From: Glaciimonas soli
GTDB taxonomy: Bacteria; Pseudomonadota; Gammaproteobacteria; Burkholderiales; Burkholderiaceae_D
Reading direction: 5' to 3'
NCBI RefSeq assembly: GCF_009497155.1
Contig: NZ_WINI01000008.1
Span: 186,001 to 250,000 of the forward strand
DNA: 64,000 nucleotides
Every line of letters begins with the position of its first letter. Position 1 is the stretch's first letter. The position numbers were made by a program, and so were the translations under genes. Shown here one piece after another: positions 27,552-36,743 of this stretch. The notes under the pieces are model-generated. The model was not told where the DNA came from and made no database searches. It was given only the letters and a program-made list of their open reading frames with translations.

Positions 27552-28541
27552 GTGTCTGCCGCTTTGCATCCCCCTTCACAGCAATCCATCATGGATCCCA
27601 TCGCCACCGATATGGAGGCGACCAATGTGGTTATCCGTCAGCAATTGCATTCTGATGTGCCATTGGTGAATCAAATTGCCGAATACATCATCAGCGCTGG
27701 CGGTAAACGTTTGCGCCCGGTGTTGGTATTGTTGATCGCACAAGCTTGTGGCTATCAAGGCAACAAACACCACGATCTGGCCGCAGTGATTGAATTCATT
27801 CACACTGCCACGTTGCTGCATGATGATGTTGTCGATGAATCATCATTACGGCGTGGCCGACAAACCGCTAATGCGCTGTTTGGTAATGCCGCGTCAGTTT
27901 TAGTGGGTGACTTTCTTTACTCACGCGCATTCCAGATGATGGTCACGGTGAATCATCCGCGCGTCATGCACATCGTGGCCGATGCCACCAACGTCATCGC
28001 TGAAGGCGAAGTGCTGCAATTGCTTAATATGCACGACCCGGATATCACTGAAGAACGCTATCTGCAGGTGATACGCTCCAAAACTGCGAAATTATTTGAA
28101 GCAGCTGCACAGCTTGGCGCATTGATCGCGGGTAGTGATGAAGCCGTGATCGATGCCGTGGGTGAATATGGCCGTTCGCTCGGCACCGCATTTCAGTTGA
28201 TTGATGATGTACTCGATTATTCTGGCAACGCTGCCGATATCGGCAAAAATGTTGGTGATGATCTGCGCGAAGGCAAGGCAACTTTGCCGCTCATTTATCT
28301 GATGCAGAACGGTACAGCGGCCCAACGAGAATTGGTACGCAGCTGTATCGAGAACGGCGATGAGCAACATTTCGACGAAATTCTCGCAGCTATTACGCAA
28401 TCAGGTGCGCTAGCTTATACTCGCCAGGAAGCTGAAAAATCATCACAACGCGCCAGCAACGCTATAGCGACATTGCCTGATAGTCGATTTAAAGACTCAT
28501 TGCTGCAGTTGTCGACGTTTGCAGTTGATCGCAATCACTAA
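27552..28541 (+). CDS. ispB: All-trans polyprenyl diphosphate synthase (octaprenyl type)
   Basis: This 329-residue enzyme adds isopentenyl units to make the long prenyl tail of ubiquinone. Both Asp-rich metal-binding motifs of the trans-prenyltransferase family are clear: LLHDDVVDES (about 92-101) and QLIDDVLDYSG (about 217-227), with GGKRLRP (about 51-57) binding the substrate. Length fits IspB rather than FPP synthase (about 300), and chain length eight is the usual betaproteobacterial product, but residues alone do not prove it. The start is GTG at 27552; a TATAAT at 27515-27520 lies upstream. It is followed by a hairpin at 28550-28579. Confidence 0.9.
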   Translation: MSAALHPPSQQSIMDPIATDMEATNVVIRQQLHSDVPLVNQIAEYIISAGGKRLRPVLVLLIAQACGYQGNKHHDLAAVIEFIHTATLLHDDVVDESSLRRGRQTANALFGNAASVLVGDFLYSRAFQMMVTVNHPRVMHIVADATNVIAEGEVLQLLNMHDPDITEERYLQVIRSKTAKLFEAAAQLGALIAGSDEAVIDAVGEYGRSLGTAFQLIDDVLDYSGNAADIGKNVGDDLREGKATLPLIYLMQNGTAAQRELVRSCIENGDEQHFDEILAAITQSGALAYTRQEAEKSSQRASNAIATLPDSRFKDSLLQLSTFAVDRNH

Positions 28542-28549
28542 TCGAATTG

Positions 28550-28579
28550 CTCCTCTCGCCCGCTGATGGGAGAGAGGAG
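28550..28579 (+). terminator. Hairpin after ispB
   Basis: CTCCTCTC at 28550-28557 pairs with GAGAGGAG at 28572-28579, extended inside by CCC/GGG around a 6-base loop. It begins nine bases after the ispB stop codon. No strong T run follows, so termination may be partial. Confidence 0.55.
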
Positions 28580-28699
28580 TTGAACATCTAACATTACTAT
28601 AAAGGCCGCAAAAAATTTCGTCATCCTTCTGCATACGACGAACCAATTTATAAATGAATACACACTCAATCCATCCTCTTCTTTCTTTACGGTGACCCT

Positions 28700-29998
28700 T
28701 TGGATACCGTTCCCATATGGGTGCAATTTCTTGCACTGTCTATCTTAATTCTGTTATCTGCTGTATTCGCCATGTCCGAAACCGCCCTGATGGCGGCCAA
28801 TCGACACCGTCTGCGCCATCTTGCTAAACGCGGCAGCAAAGCGGCGACTACCACTTTGTGGCTACTCGAGCGCACGGATAAATTGTTATCACTGATTCTG
28901 ATTGTCAATACCCTGGTCAATGCGCTGGCAACCGCGCTAGTCACTGCGATTGCCATCAATGCCTTCGGCAATCATCAGGATGTCATTACCATCGCCACCG
29001 CCGGCGTGGCTTTTTTATTGATTATTTTTGGCGAAATCACCCCGAAAGTGATCGGCGCGACTTTCCCCGAACGCATCTCACTGGCGGCCAGTTTCGTACT
29101 CAGACCCTTGATGACCATTGCCAGACCGGCACTATGGTTCGTGAATATTTTTGTTTCTACCTTGCTCAAAATTCTACGTTTGGACACTGAAAAAAATAGT
29201 CATGACCTACGTGTATCGCCTGAAGAAATGCGCTCTATCGTGCTCGAAGGTGGCAATTTCATCCCGCAAAAACATAAAAGCATTTTGCTCAATTTATTCG
29301 ATCTGGAAAAAATCTCAGTCGAAGATGTGATGACGCCGCGGGCACAAGTGGAAGCGCTGAATCTCTCGGTATCGGTCGAAGAAATCAAACATCAGCTAAC
29401 CACTTGTTATCACAACAAATTGCCGGTGTACGAAGGTGAAATCAATCACATCGTTGGTATTTTGCATGTACGCAAAGCGATGGCTTTACTGAATCAGGAA
29501 AATGAACTCAGCATCGATCATTTCCGTGCGCTGCTAACACCACCGTACTTCGTGCCGGAAGACACGGACGTTTTCACGCAACTCCAATATTTCCAGGAAA
29601 ATCATGAACGTATCGGCGTTGTCATTGACGAATATGGCGAAGTGCAAGGCTTAGTGACGCTGGAAGATATTATCGAAGAAATGATAGGGGAATTTACCAC
29701 CTCGGTTCCCGGTGCAGCGCGCGCCGACAGTTTCAAATGGGATGAGCACGGAGTTTGCCGGCTGGAAGGCGCCACCACACTGCGGGACATCAACAAACGC
29801 CTGGGATTGGATTTTCCGTTAGATGGTCCGAAAACCCTGAACGGCTTGTTATTGGAATGGCTACAGGATATTCCTGAAAATAACGTCAGCATAAAAATTG
29901 CCGGCTGCGTGATCGAGATCACCCAAGTGCAAAACCAGGCGATCAAAGTCGCCAAATTAATACGCCCGAAAAATCATCAGAAAGCACAACCACATTAA
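28700..29998 (+). CDS. CNNM/CorC-type membrane protein with CBS domains
   Basis: The 432-residue protein has an N-terminal DUF21 (CNNM) membrane domain with about four helices (residues 1-190; MSETALMAANRHRLRHLAKRG at about 25-45), a CBS-domain pair (about 205-330; EDVMTPRAQVEAL and HERIGVVIDEYGEVQGLVTLEDIIEEM), and a C-terminal CorC/HlyC transporter-associated domain (about 345-425). Relatives take part in Mg2+ or Co2+ homeostasis; the older name is hemolysin-like protein. The start is TTG at 28700, preceded by GGTGA at 28691-28695; the resulting MDTVPIWVQFLAL N-terminus looks right. The DUF2127 gene starts 14 bases after the stop, so they may be co-transcribed. Confidence 0.88.
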   Translation: MDTVPIWVQFLALSILILLSAVFAMSETALMAANRHRLRHLAKRGSKAATTTLWLLERTDKLLSLILIVNTLVNALATALVTAIAINAFGNHQDVITIATAGVAFLLIIFGEITPKVIGATFPERISLAASFVLRPLMTIARPALWFVNIFVSTLLKILRLDTEKNSHDLRVSPEEMRSIVLEGGNFIPQKHKSILLNLFDLEKISVEDVMTPRAQVEALNLSVSVEEIKHQLTTCYHNKLPVYEGEINHIVGILHVRKAMALLNQENELSIDHFRALLTPPYFVPEDTDVFTQLQYFQENHERIGVVIDEYGEVQGLVTLEDIIEEMIGEFTTSVPGAARADSFKWDEHGVCRLEGATTLRDINKRLGLDFPLDGPKTLNGLLLEWLQDIPENNVSIKIAGCVIEITQVQNQAIKVAKLIRPKNHQKAQPH

Positions 29999-30012
29999 GC
30001 TGTAATCCTCAC

Positions 30013-30522
30013 ATGTCATCAACCACTCACGTCACGTCATCTGCCTCTGAACGCCGCGCAATGCGGCTGATTGCCATGTTTGAAGGGCTCAAGGGCTGTG
30101 CAGCCATATTGGTTACTTTCGGCTTGTTGACCTTGCTGCATCACGACATTCGCCATCTGGCTATTGCTCTGATCGGCCACTTTGGGCTTAATCCCGATTC
30201 TCGCTATTCTTCGATTTTTTTGCACTACGCAGATATTTTGAATGATGAAAATCGGCGCACCATCGCATTGATAGCTGCGGCCTATATCACACTACGTTTT
30301 GCCGAGGCCTATGGCTTATGGCACAACCGTATATGGGCGACCTGGTTAGGGGCGATTGCTGGCGGGATTTACATCCCGGTTGAAATACTTCACCTCTGGC
30401 ATCATCTCAATCTCATCAACGCCGCCGTCTTGCTGGGAAATTTGCTGGTAGTGGCGTATCTGGTACGGCAGATTTGGGTGGAACATCAAAGACGACGAGC
30501 GCAATCTGCAGTTGATGCGTAA
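30013..30522 (+). CDS. DUF2127 family membrane protein
   Basis: A 169-residue protein with about four hydrophobic segments (AAILVTFGLLTLL near 28-42, a central TIALIAAAYITLRF near 80-94, GAIAGGIYIPVEILHL near 112-127, AAVLLGNLLVVAYLV near 136-151). The motif RLIAMFEGLKGCAAI at the start and AAYITLRFAEAYGLWHNRIWATW in the middle are those of DUF2127. The family has no established function. The C-terminal tail is basic (VEHQRRRAQS), as expected for a cytoplasmic end. It follows the CNNM gene by 14 bases. Confidence 0.8.
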   Translation: MSSTTHVTSSASERRAMRLIAMFEGLKGCAAILVTFGLLTLLHHDIRHLAIALIGHFGLNPDSRYSSIFLHYADILNDENRRTIALIAAAYITLRFAEAYGLWHNRIWATWLGAIAGGIYIPVEILHLWHHLNLINAAVLLGNLLVVAYLVRQIWVEHQRRRAQSAVDA

Positions 30523-30708
30523 TTAATTTGACGGCCACTCCAAGCATGACGTACCGCCTCACCGTGTTACGAGCAAGTTTATAAGTATTGTCGTAATAAG
30601 CAGCAAACTAGGCCAGCAAAACCTTTACAGATGAGTTGTTTATAGGGCATCATCGCACAATCGAATTGCCCTAATGCATCTTTTACTGATTCTGTATTGG
30701 TTTCCCCT

Positions 30709-32448
30709 ATGGCTGCGGTTCTCCCTAATACCTCCACGAACAGCACGATGTCTGGACTAGCACGTGCGCTGTTACAGGCTGGGCGCTTGTCATCTGCGCA
30801 AATCGAAGGAATAAATAAAACTATCAGCGGTGAAAGTGGTGAGAAAACCCCTTTCATTGATGTTTTGCTCAGTTCCGGGCATCTGAATTCCTATGATTTG
30901 GCCATGTTTTGCGCAGAAACCTTTGGCTACCCATTACTTGATCTGAACGCACTAAACCTCGCGTCACTGCCAGAAAAAGCGATCGACTCCAAATTGATGC
31001 TAGAGCAAAGCGTCATCGCTTTGGCCAAGCGCGGTAATAAAATTTACGTAGCCATTTCCGACCCTACCAATACGCAGGTGTTAGCTCAAATCAAGTTTCA
31101 CACCGAGCTGACGGTTGAACCCATTATTGTTGAGCGGCCGTTGCTGCTCAAGCTAATACAAAAAAATGCTAAAAGCGCCGAGCAAAGTCTCCAGGAAATG
31201 GTCGGAGATGATGACGAAATCAATTTCGCAGAAGAAGATACAGCTCTCTCCGCCGCTGACGCAACCAATGCGAATGATGTTGAGGATGCGCCTGTCGTAC
31301 GCTTTTTACAAAAATTATTAACAGATGCGATCAATCAAGGCGCATCAGATTTACATTTCGAACCATTTGAAAAATTCTATCGTGTCCGTTTCCGCGTCGA
31401 TGGCGTGTTACGTGATATGGCGCAACCACCATTGTCGATCAAAGAAAAACTAGCTTCGCGCATCAAAGTGCTGTCGCGACTAGATATTTCCGAGAAGCGT
31501 GTGCCGCAAGATGGACGCATGCGTTTGGTGGTTTCCAAAACCCGCGCAATTGATTTCCGGGTCAGTACCTTACCGACTTTATTTGGCGAAAAAATCGTCA
31601 TGCGTATTCTCGATCCTAGTCAGGCGCAAATGGGGATTGATGCGCTGGGCTACGATCCGGATCAAAAAGCGATTCTGATGGATGCGATTCAACGCCCTTA
31701 CGGCATGGTACTGGTGACTGGCCCTACCGGGTCGGGCAAAACCGTATCGCTGTACACCTGTTTAAATATCCTGAATCAACCCGGCATCAATATTTCAACG
31801 GCGGAAGATCCGGCCGAGATTAACCTTCCAGGCGTCAATCAAGTCAATATCAATGACCGTGCCGGCCTGACTTTCCCGGTCGCGCTAAAGGCTTTTCTCC
31901 GTCAAGATCCTGACATCATTATGGTGGGGGAAATCCGTGATCTGGAAACCGCCGACATCTCAATCAAAGCAGCGCAAACCGGACATATGGTGTTTTCCAC
32001 ACTACATACCAACGATGCGCCGTCGACCTTGACGCGTTTGATGAATATGGGTGTGCCAGCGTTCAATATCGCCTCATCGGTGATTTTGATTACAGCACAG
32101 CGGCTGGCACGACGTTTGTGTACTTGCAAACAACCTTTATTGGTGCCAGAGGAAGCGCTCATAGAAGCAGGGTTTACCGAAGACGATTGCGATGGCACCT
32201 GGATGCCCTATAAGCCGGTTGGCTGCGATCGTTGCAGCGGTAGCGGCTACAAAGGCAGGGTCGGCATTTATCAGATCATGCCGATTTCAGAAGACATCGA
32301 ACGCATCATTCTCTCGCATGGCACTGCACTGGAAATTGAAGCACAAGCAAAACTGGATGGCGTCAAAACTTTACGTCAATCAGGACTGGTTAAAGTAAAA
32401 CTTGGATTGACGAGTTTAGAAGAAGTCGTAGGCTGCACCAACGTATAA
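30709..32448 (+). CDS. pilB: Type IV pilus assembly ATPase PilB
   Basis: PilB powers pilus extension. The 579-residue protein has the N-terminal GSPII/MshEN domain (about 25-190), then the ATPase core: Walker A GPTGSGKT (about 337-344), the Asp box, Walker B with DPDIIMVGEIRDLETADI (about 400-417) and the His box (TGHMVFSTLHTNDAPSTL). A zinc-type tetracysteine is formed by CTCKQP and CDRCSGSGYKGR (about 465-510). I start at the ATG at 30709 because it lies close to the family's usual length; an in-frame TTG is at 30697. pilC and pilD follow in order. Confidence 0.95.
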   Translation: MAAVLPNTSTNSTMSGLARALLQAGRLSSAQIEGINKTISGESGEKTPFIDVLLSSGHLNSYDLAMFCAETFGYPLLDLNALNLASLPEKAIDSKLMLEQSVIALAKRGNKIYVAISDPTNTQVLAQIKFHTELTVEPIIVERPLLLKLIQKNAKSAEQSLQEMVGDDDEINFAEEDTALSAADATNANDVEDAPVVRFLQKLLTDAINQGASDLHFEPFEKFYRVRFRVDGVLRDMAQPPLSIKEKLASRIKVLSRLDISEKRVPQDGRMRLVVSKTRAIDFRVSTLPTLFGEKIVMRILDPSQAQMGIDALGYDPDQKAILMDAIQRPYGMVLVTGPTGSGKTVSLYTCLNILNQPGINISTAEDPAEINLPGVNQVNINDRAGLTFPVALKAFLRQDPDIIMVGEIRDLETADISIKAAQTGHMVFSTLHTNDAPSTLTRLMNMGVPAFNIASSVILITAQRLARRLCTCKQPLLVPEEALIEAGFTEDDCDGTWMPYKPVGCDRCSGSGYKGRVGIYQIMPISEDIERIILSHGTALEIEAQAKLDGVKTLRQSGLVKVKLGLTSLEEVVGCTNV

Positions 32449-32548
32449 GCAGTGGCACACGTTTTGCTCCTCTTCGACATGCGAGTAAGAATGACAAAAT
32501 TCGTCACATTAGCTACTAAATAACAAAGCATCGTAAGGAATACAGTCC

Positions 32549-33781
32549 ATGGCAACTGCAGCAAATGCACGCGGCACCGCACTTCAGGTTAAAGAACGGG
32601 TTTACGCTTGGGAAGGCAAGGACAAAAAAGGTCGTACCGTGCGCGGCGAAGTCCGAGCCAGCGGCGAAGCCGTGGTCAATGTTAACTTGCGTCGACAAGG
32701 CATTAAAGTCATCAAAATCAAGAAAAAAACCATGCGTAGCGGTAAGAAAATTACCGAGAAAGATATCGCACTATTTACCCGCCAGCTAGCGACCATGATG
32801 AAGGCCGGTGTGCCATTATTGCAATCATTTGATATTGTCGCCAAAGGACATGCCAATCCATCGGTATCCAAACTGATCAATGAGATCCGTGCCGATGTTG
32901 AAACCGGTACCAGTATGAATCAGGCATTCCGCAAATTCCCTCTGTATTTTGATCCACTGTTCTGCAATCTGGTTGGCGCAGGTGAGCAAGCAGGTATTTT
33001 GGAAGATTTGTTAAGCCGTTTAGCAACCTATAAAGAAAAAACCATTGCGATTAAAGCCAAGATTAAATCGGCACTATTTTATCCGGTGGCTATTTTGGCG
33101 GTCGCATTTATCGTCACGGCAGTCATCATGATTTGGGTAGTCCCCGCTTTCAAGACAGTCTTTTCCAGTTTTGGCGCCGACTTACCAGGTCCAACTTTAA
33201 TCGTCATGGGCATCTCTGACTTTTTCGTGGCAAACTGGATGTTCATTTTTGGCGGCATGTTTATTAGTTTTTATCTGTTTTTCCAATCATGGAAACGTTC
33301 CCTCAAAATGCAGCGCTTCATGGATAGCGCGCTATTAAAATTCCCTATATTCGGTGAAGTAATACGAAAAGCGACTATTGCCCGCTGGACCCGAACATTG
33401 GCAACCATGTTTGCCGCCGGCGTACCTTTGGTCGAATCGCTCGATTCGGTTGGCGGCGCTTCTGGCAATATGGTGTATCTGGATGCAACCAAAAAAATTC
33501 AGGGTGAGGTCAGTACCGGAACCAGCTTGACAGTTGCCATGCAAAATGCCGAAATTTTCCCGAATATGGTGACGCAAATGGTCTCCATCGGCGAAGAGTC
33601 CGGTGCGCTAGATCAAATGTTAGGCAAAGTCGCCGATTTCTTTGAGGCAGAAGTCGATGAGGCCGTGGCATCAATATCGAGTTTGATGGAGCCCTTCATT
33701 ATGGTGATTTTGGGTGTAATCATCGGTGGTTTGGTTATCGCAATGTACTTGCCTATCTTTAAATTGGGCTCAGTGGTTTAA
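32549..33781 (+). CDS. pilC: Type IV pilus inner-membrane platform protein PilC
   Basis: PilC anchors the pilus motor in the inner membrane. The 410-residue protein consists of two related GspF domains (about 75-198 and 278-400), each with ARxLATMxxAGVPL (FTRQLATMMKAGVPLLQSFD; WTRTLATMFAAGVPLVESLD). Membrane segments are visible at about 175-197 (LFYPVAILAVAFIVTAVIMIWVVPAF), 220-243 and 380-402. A GTAAGGAA ribosome site precedes the ATG at 32549. It sits 100 bases after pilB and ends before a terminator. Confidence 0.95.
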   Translation: MATAANARGTALQVKERVYAWEGKDKKGRTVRGEVRASGEAVVNVNLRRQGIKVIKIKKKTMRSGKKITEKDIALFTRQLATMMKAGVPLLQSFDIVAKGHANPSVSKLINEIRADVETGTSMNQAFRKFPLYFDPLFCNLVGAGEQAGILEDLLSRLATYKEKTIAIKAKIKSALFYPVAILAVAFIVTAVIMIWVVPAFKTVFSSFGADLPGPTLIVMGISDFFVANWMFIFGGMFISFYLFFQSWKRSLKMQRFMDSALLKFPIFGEVIRKATIARWTRTLATMFAAGVPLVESLDSVGGASGNMVYLDATKKIQGEVSTGTSLTVAMQNAEIFPNMVTQMVSIGEESGALDQMLGKVADFFEAEVDEAVASISSLMEPFIMVILGVIIGGLVIAMYLPIFKLGSVV

Positions 33782-33847
33782 TTTCCTCCTGTGTTACATC
33801 AGCTCTTTCACAAGCCCTCAGTATCTGTGCAGATAATCGCTGCACCT

Positions 33848-33878
33848 CCCTTCTCCCGCAAACAGGAGAAGGGTTTTT
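33848..33878 (+). terminator. Intrinsic terminator between pilC and pilD
   Basis: CCCTTCTCC at 33848-33856 pairs with GGAGAAGGG at 33865-33873 over an 8-base loop and is followed by TTTTT. This is a textbook terminator 67 bases after pilC, and only 12 bases before the pilD ATG, so read-through or a separate pilD promoter is needed. Confidence 0.85.
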
Positions 33879-33889
33879 AAAGCCCTATC

Positions 33890-34780
33890 ATGTTGAACGA
33901 ATTACTCAGTAACACCACCGATGGCATTTTTTTCGCAGCAGCAGGTAGTCTGATTCCAGCCATTTTCGCTGGTATTTTCGGTCTGTTAGTTGGCAGTTTT
34001 TTGAATGTCGTGATCCATCGCCTGCCCATCATGATGCAGCGCGAATCGGACAATTATGTCGCACATGAAAGCGGTCAGGCGCTTCCGCACACAGATCGCT
34101 ACAATCTGACGTTACCACGTTCAGCTTGCCCAAAATGCCATCATCAAATTGGCGCGCTAGAAAATATTCCGGTGGTAAGCTACCTGGTTTTGCGCGGCAA
34201 ATGCTCGGCCTGCAAAACTCCCATCTCGGCACGCTACCCGATGGTCGAATTATTTACTGGCGCACTATCGGCATTTCTGATCTGGCATTTTGGCAGCGGC
34301 TGGATGGGGCTGGCGACGCTACTGTTTGGCTATCTGCTAATCGCCATGACATTTATTGACGCAGACACGCAATTATTGCCAGATGATTTGACATTGGCAT
34401 TATTGTGGTGCGGTTTGCTAATTAACCTCAATGGCACGTTCGTCCCATTGAGTGACGCTGTAATCGGCGCAGCTATCGGTTATCTGGCATTGTGGTCAAT
34501 TTACTGGATATTCAAACTCGCGACTGGCAAAGAAGGCATGGGTTATGGTGACTTCAAGTTACTGGCAGCACTAGGTGCATGGCTGGGCTGGAAAATGCTC
34601 CCGGTGATTATCTTGTTTTCGTCGGTAGTCGGCGCGCTTGTCGGCATCGCGCTTATACTCTTTAGCAAACGTGGACGCGATAACCCCATCCCCTTTGGCC
34701 CTTATTTAGCTGCTGCCGGTTTATTGGCATTGCTATATGGGAAGCCAATTTTGGAGACTTTTTTTAATTTTGTGGTTTAG
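33890..34780 (+). CDS. pilD: Prepilin peptidase / N-methyltransferase PilD
   Basis: PilD cleaves the leader of type IV pilins and type II pseudopilins and methylates the new N-terminus. The 296-residue protein has a hydrophobic first helix with LVGSFLNVVIHRLP (about 31-44), the tetracysteine region CPKCHHQIGALENIPVVSYL and KCSACK (about 83-109), and the aspartyl protease motifs FIDADTQLLPDDL (about 160-172) and GYGDFKLLAALGAWLGW (about 217-233), whose Asp residues are catalytic. Several further membrane helices follow. pilB-pilC-pilD-coaE order is common in gammaproteobacteria and betaproteobacteria. Confidence 0.95.
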   Translation: MLNELLSNTTDGIFFAAAGSLIPAIFAGIFGLLVGSFLNVVIHRLPIMMQRESDNYVAHESGQALPHTDRYNLTLPRSACPKCHHQIGALENIPVVSYLVLRGKCSACKTPISARYPMVELFTGALSAFLIWHFGSGWMGLATLLFGYLLIAMTFIDADTQLLPDDLTLALLWCGLLINLNGTFVPLSDAVIGAAIGYLALWSIYWIFKLATGKEGMGYGDFKLLAALGAWLGWKMLPVIILFSSVVGALVGIALILFSKRGRDNPIPFGPYLAAAGLLALLYGKPILETFFNFVV

Positions 34781-34782
34781 TA

Positions 34783-34870
34783 TTGTCTCAGCATGATGTG
34801 CCATACGCAGACAGTACGGCAAGTAGAGACAACACCGATGGGACAGTTTTGCGTATGCCCTATTTATGGT
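34783..34870 (+). repeat. Short inverted-repeat element, family B, copy 1 (left end lost)
   Basis: This fills the gap between pilD and coaE. Its middle and right parts (GTGCCATACGCAGACAGTACGG, shown as GTGCC, ACGCAGACAGTAC, GGCAAGTAG, and CAGTTTTGCGTA) match the complete element at 35648-35751. The left terminal repeat is missing. It ends about 10 bases before coaE, so it may supply part of the coaE leader. Confidence 0.65.
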
Positions 34871-34880
34871 TTAATCACGC

Positions 34881-35540
34881 ATGCCATCCCAAACATCTCA
34901 CACCAAACCAAGTCGCTTTACCGTCGGTCTGACCGGCGGCATAGGTAGCGGTAAAACCACGGTAGCAAATTTATTTGCTACTCATGGTGCGGCGATTATT
35001 GATACCGATGTAATCGCTCATCAACTTACTACCCCTGATGGCAAAGCTATAGCCGCCATTCGCGACACTTTTGGCAATGACTTCATCGCCGCCAACGGCG
35101 CGATGAATCGCGTCAAAATGCGCGAACATGTATTCTCTGATCACAGTGCCAAGCTACGCCTTGAAGCAATACTACACCCACTGATTCGCGCTGAAACGGC
35201 ACTAGCCGCTGAACAGGCTGTTGGCGCATATGTCATATTGGTAGTGCCATTGTTGGTCGAATCTGGCAATTGGCGACGACGTGCTAACCGCATTTTGGTT
35301 GTTGATTGCGATGAGGCGACGCAAATTGAGCGAGTATTACACAGAGATAAGCAGAAAGACGCGCACAATACATCGCGCAGTACGCTGAACGAAGCGCAAG
35401 TACGCGCTATCATGGCAACACAAGCATCGCGCCAACAGCGCTTGGCCGTTGCCGATGATGTGATTACGAATAATGTCGATACCGCCTCTTTGGAACAACA
35501 GGTAACGCAATTACATGTGTTTTATTCAAGTTTGCGTTAA
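34881..35540 (+). CDS. coaE: Dephospho-CoA kinase
   Basis: CoaE phosphorylates dephospho-CoA to CoA, the last step of coenzyme A synthesis. The 219-residue protein has the P-loop [17 protein letters not shown] (about 16-32), [11 protein letters not shown] (about 39-49), the HPLIR motif near 98 and the lid region with [11 protein letters not shown] (about 152). Length is slightly above the usual 200-206 owing to a short polar N-terminal extension ([13 protein letters not shown]). Downstream is a 240-base gap with a repeat element, then zapD. Confidence 0.95.
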   Translation: MPSQTSHTKPSRFTVGLTGGIGSGKTTVANLFATHGAAIIDTDVIAHQLTTPDGKAIAAIRDTFGNDFIAANGAMNRVKMREHVFSDHSAKLRLEAILHPLIRAETALAAEQAVGAYVILVVPLLVESGNWRRRANRILVVDCDEATQIERVLHRDKQKDAHNTSRSTLNEAQVRAIMATQASRQQRLAVADDVITNNVDTASLEQQVTQLHVFYSSLR

Positions 35541-35647
35541 CTTAAGATTAAGTTATATCCAAGCTTCGTAAAAGATCACTGTTTTTTGTATAAAAAATGG
35601 TTGAACATTTGTAATTTTCGTACGCATCGTTCAAAATCACTACTTAC

Positions 35648-35751
35648 TAGGACTTACGCAAAATTGTTCCAGTCGGACGTGCCGGACGCAGACAGTACAC
35701 TAGTACGGCAAGTAGGCACAGCGCCGCTGTAGCAGTTTTGCGTAAGGCCTA
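35648..35751 (+). repeat. Short inverted-repeat element, family B, complete copy
   Basis: A 104-base element bounded by 19-base terminal inverted repeats with two mismatches: TAGGACTTACGCAAAATTG at 35648-35666 and CAGTTTTGCGTAAGGCCTA at 35733-35751. The interior is shared with 34783-34870 and, loosely, 43895-43963. No open frame is inside. The form is that of a MITE whose transposase lies elsewhere. It stands between coaE and zapD. Confidence 0.75.
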
Positions 35752-35780
35752 CTTATCTGGTTCACTTAAGGGATGCCACT

Positions 35781-36536
35781 TTGATCGTCTACGAATACCC
35801 TTTCAACGAACGCATTCGTACCTTGCTACGATTAGAAGATTTGCACGAAAAATTTACCTTTTTTGTGCAACAAGAAAGTCCTTGGGAACACCACATTGCA
35901 CTTTCTACCATCTTCGAAATGTTGGAAGTGGCTGGTCGTGCCGATTTAAAGACTGATCTGCTGCAAGAACTGGAGCGTCAGCGCCAGACTTTGCTGGGTT
36001 TCAAATCCAATCCCAACGTCCAGTCAGACATGCTCGACTCAGTGCTGCAAGAAATAGATCAAACCATGGTCGCTTTGCGCGCCATGGTAGGGAAAACTGG
36101 CCAGCATATCCGCGAAAATGAATGGTTGATGAGCATACGTGGCCGCACCATTATCCCGGGTGGCGCTTGTGAATTCGACTTGCCATCTTATTACGCCTGG
36201 CAGCACCATACAGCGCAACAACGTTACGACGATATCATTGGCTGGTTCACACCATTGGCACCATTATTTGATGCCATTGGCATCGTGTTACGGCTCTTAC
36301 GTGAAACGGGTAATCCGGCGCACATGGAGGCGAAAAATGGCAGCTATCAGCAAATGTTACAAGGCAAATCCTATCAGATGCTGCGTTTGGTATTGGACGA
36401 AACGTTGGCGGCGATCCCCGAAATATCTGCGAATAAATACATGCTTTGGATACGCTTCACATCGCAAGGTGGTGATCTGAAGCCAAAAGCATTTGAAGGC
36501 GAAGTTCCGTTTGAACTGACGCTTTGTAATTTTTAA
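35781..36536 (+). CDS. zapD: Cell division protein ZapD
   Basis: ZapD crosslinks FtsZ filaments in the division ring. The 251-residue product begins [21 protein letters not shown], the family's hallmark N-terminus, and continues through [32 protein letters not shown] and [12 protein letters not shown]. It starts with TTG at 35781, supported by AAGGGA at 35768-35773 seven bases upstream and by the conserved IVYEYP immediately after it. yacG follows 21 bases later, as in many proteobacteria. Confidence 0.95.
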   Translation: MIVYEYPFNERIRTLLRLEDLHEKFTFFVQQESPWEHHIALSTIFEMLEVAGRADLKTDLLQELERQRQTLLGFKSNPNVQSDMLDSVLQEIDQTMVALRAMVGKTGQHIRENEWLMSIRGRTIIPGGACEFDLPSYYAWQHHTAQQRYDDIIGWFTPLAPLFDAIGIVLRLLRETGNPAHMEAKNGSYQQMLQGKSYQMLRLVLDETLAAIPEISANKYMLWIRFTSQGGDLKPKAFEGEVPFELTLCNF

Positions 36537-36557
36537 ATCTTATTTTGAATTGTTTTT

Positions 36558-36743
36558 ATGGCTATTGTTGATTGCCCGACTTGCGGCACTAAAGTTGAAT
36601 GGACGGAAAAAAATAAATTCCGTCCATTTTGTTCTGAACGCTGCAAACAAATTGATCTGGGTGCCTGGGCCGAAGAGAAATATACGATTCCGGCAGTGAA
36701 TCCGCCGGATGATATTGATGACGATAGTAAGCTGCCGCAGTGA
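36558..36743 (+). CDS. yacG: DNA gyrase inhibitor YacG (zinc-binding)
   Basis: A 61-residue zinc-finger protein that in E. coli binds GyrB and inhibits gyrase. Four cysteines fit the YacG pattern: C9 and C12 in CPTCGTKV, then C28 and C32 in [14 protein letters not shown]. The acidic tail ([13 protein letters not shown]) is typical. Its TGA ends at 36743, and the stop codon of the converging mutT gene begins on the very next base, with no spacer between the two units. Confidence 0.94.
   Translation: MAIVDCPTCGTKVEWTEKNKFRPFCSERCKQIDLGAWAEEKYTIPAVNPPDDIDDDSKLPQ

Noticed and set aside
30533-30600. Possible further family B repeat upstream of pilB
   Set aside because: Only short scattered matches (GCATGACGT, ACGAGCAAGT) to the family B consensus; not enough to call.
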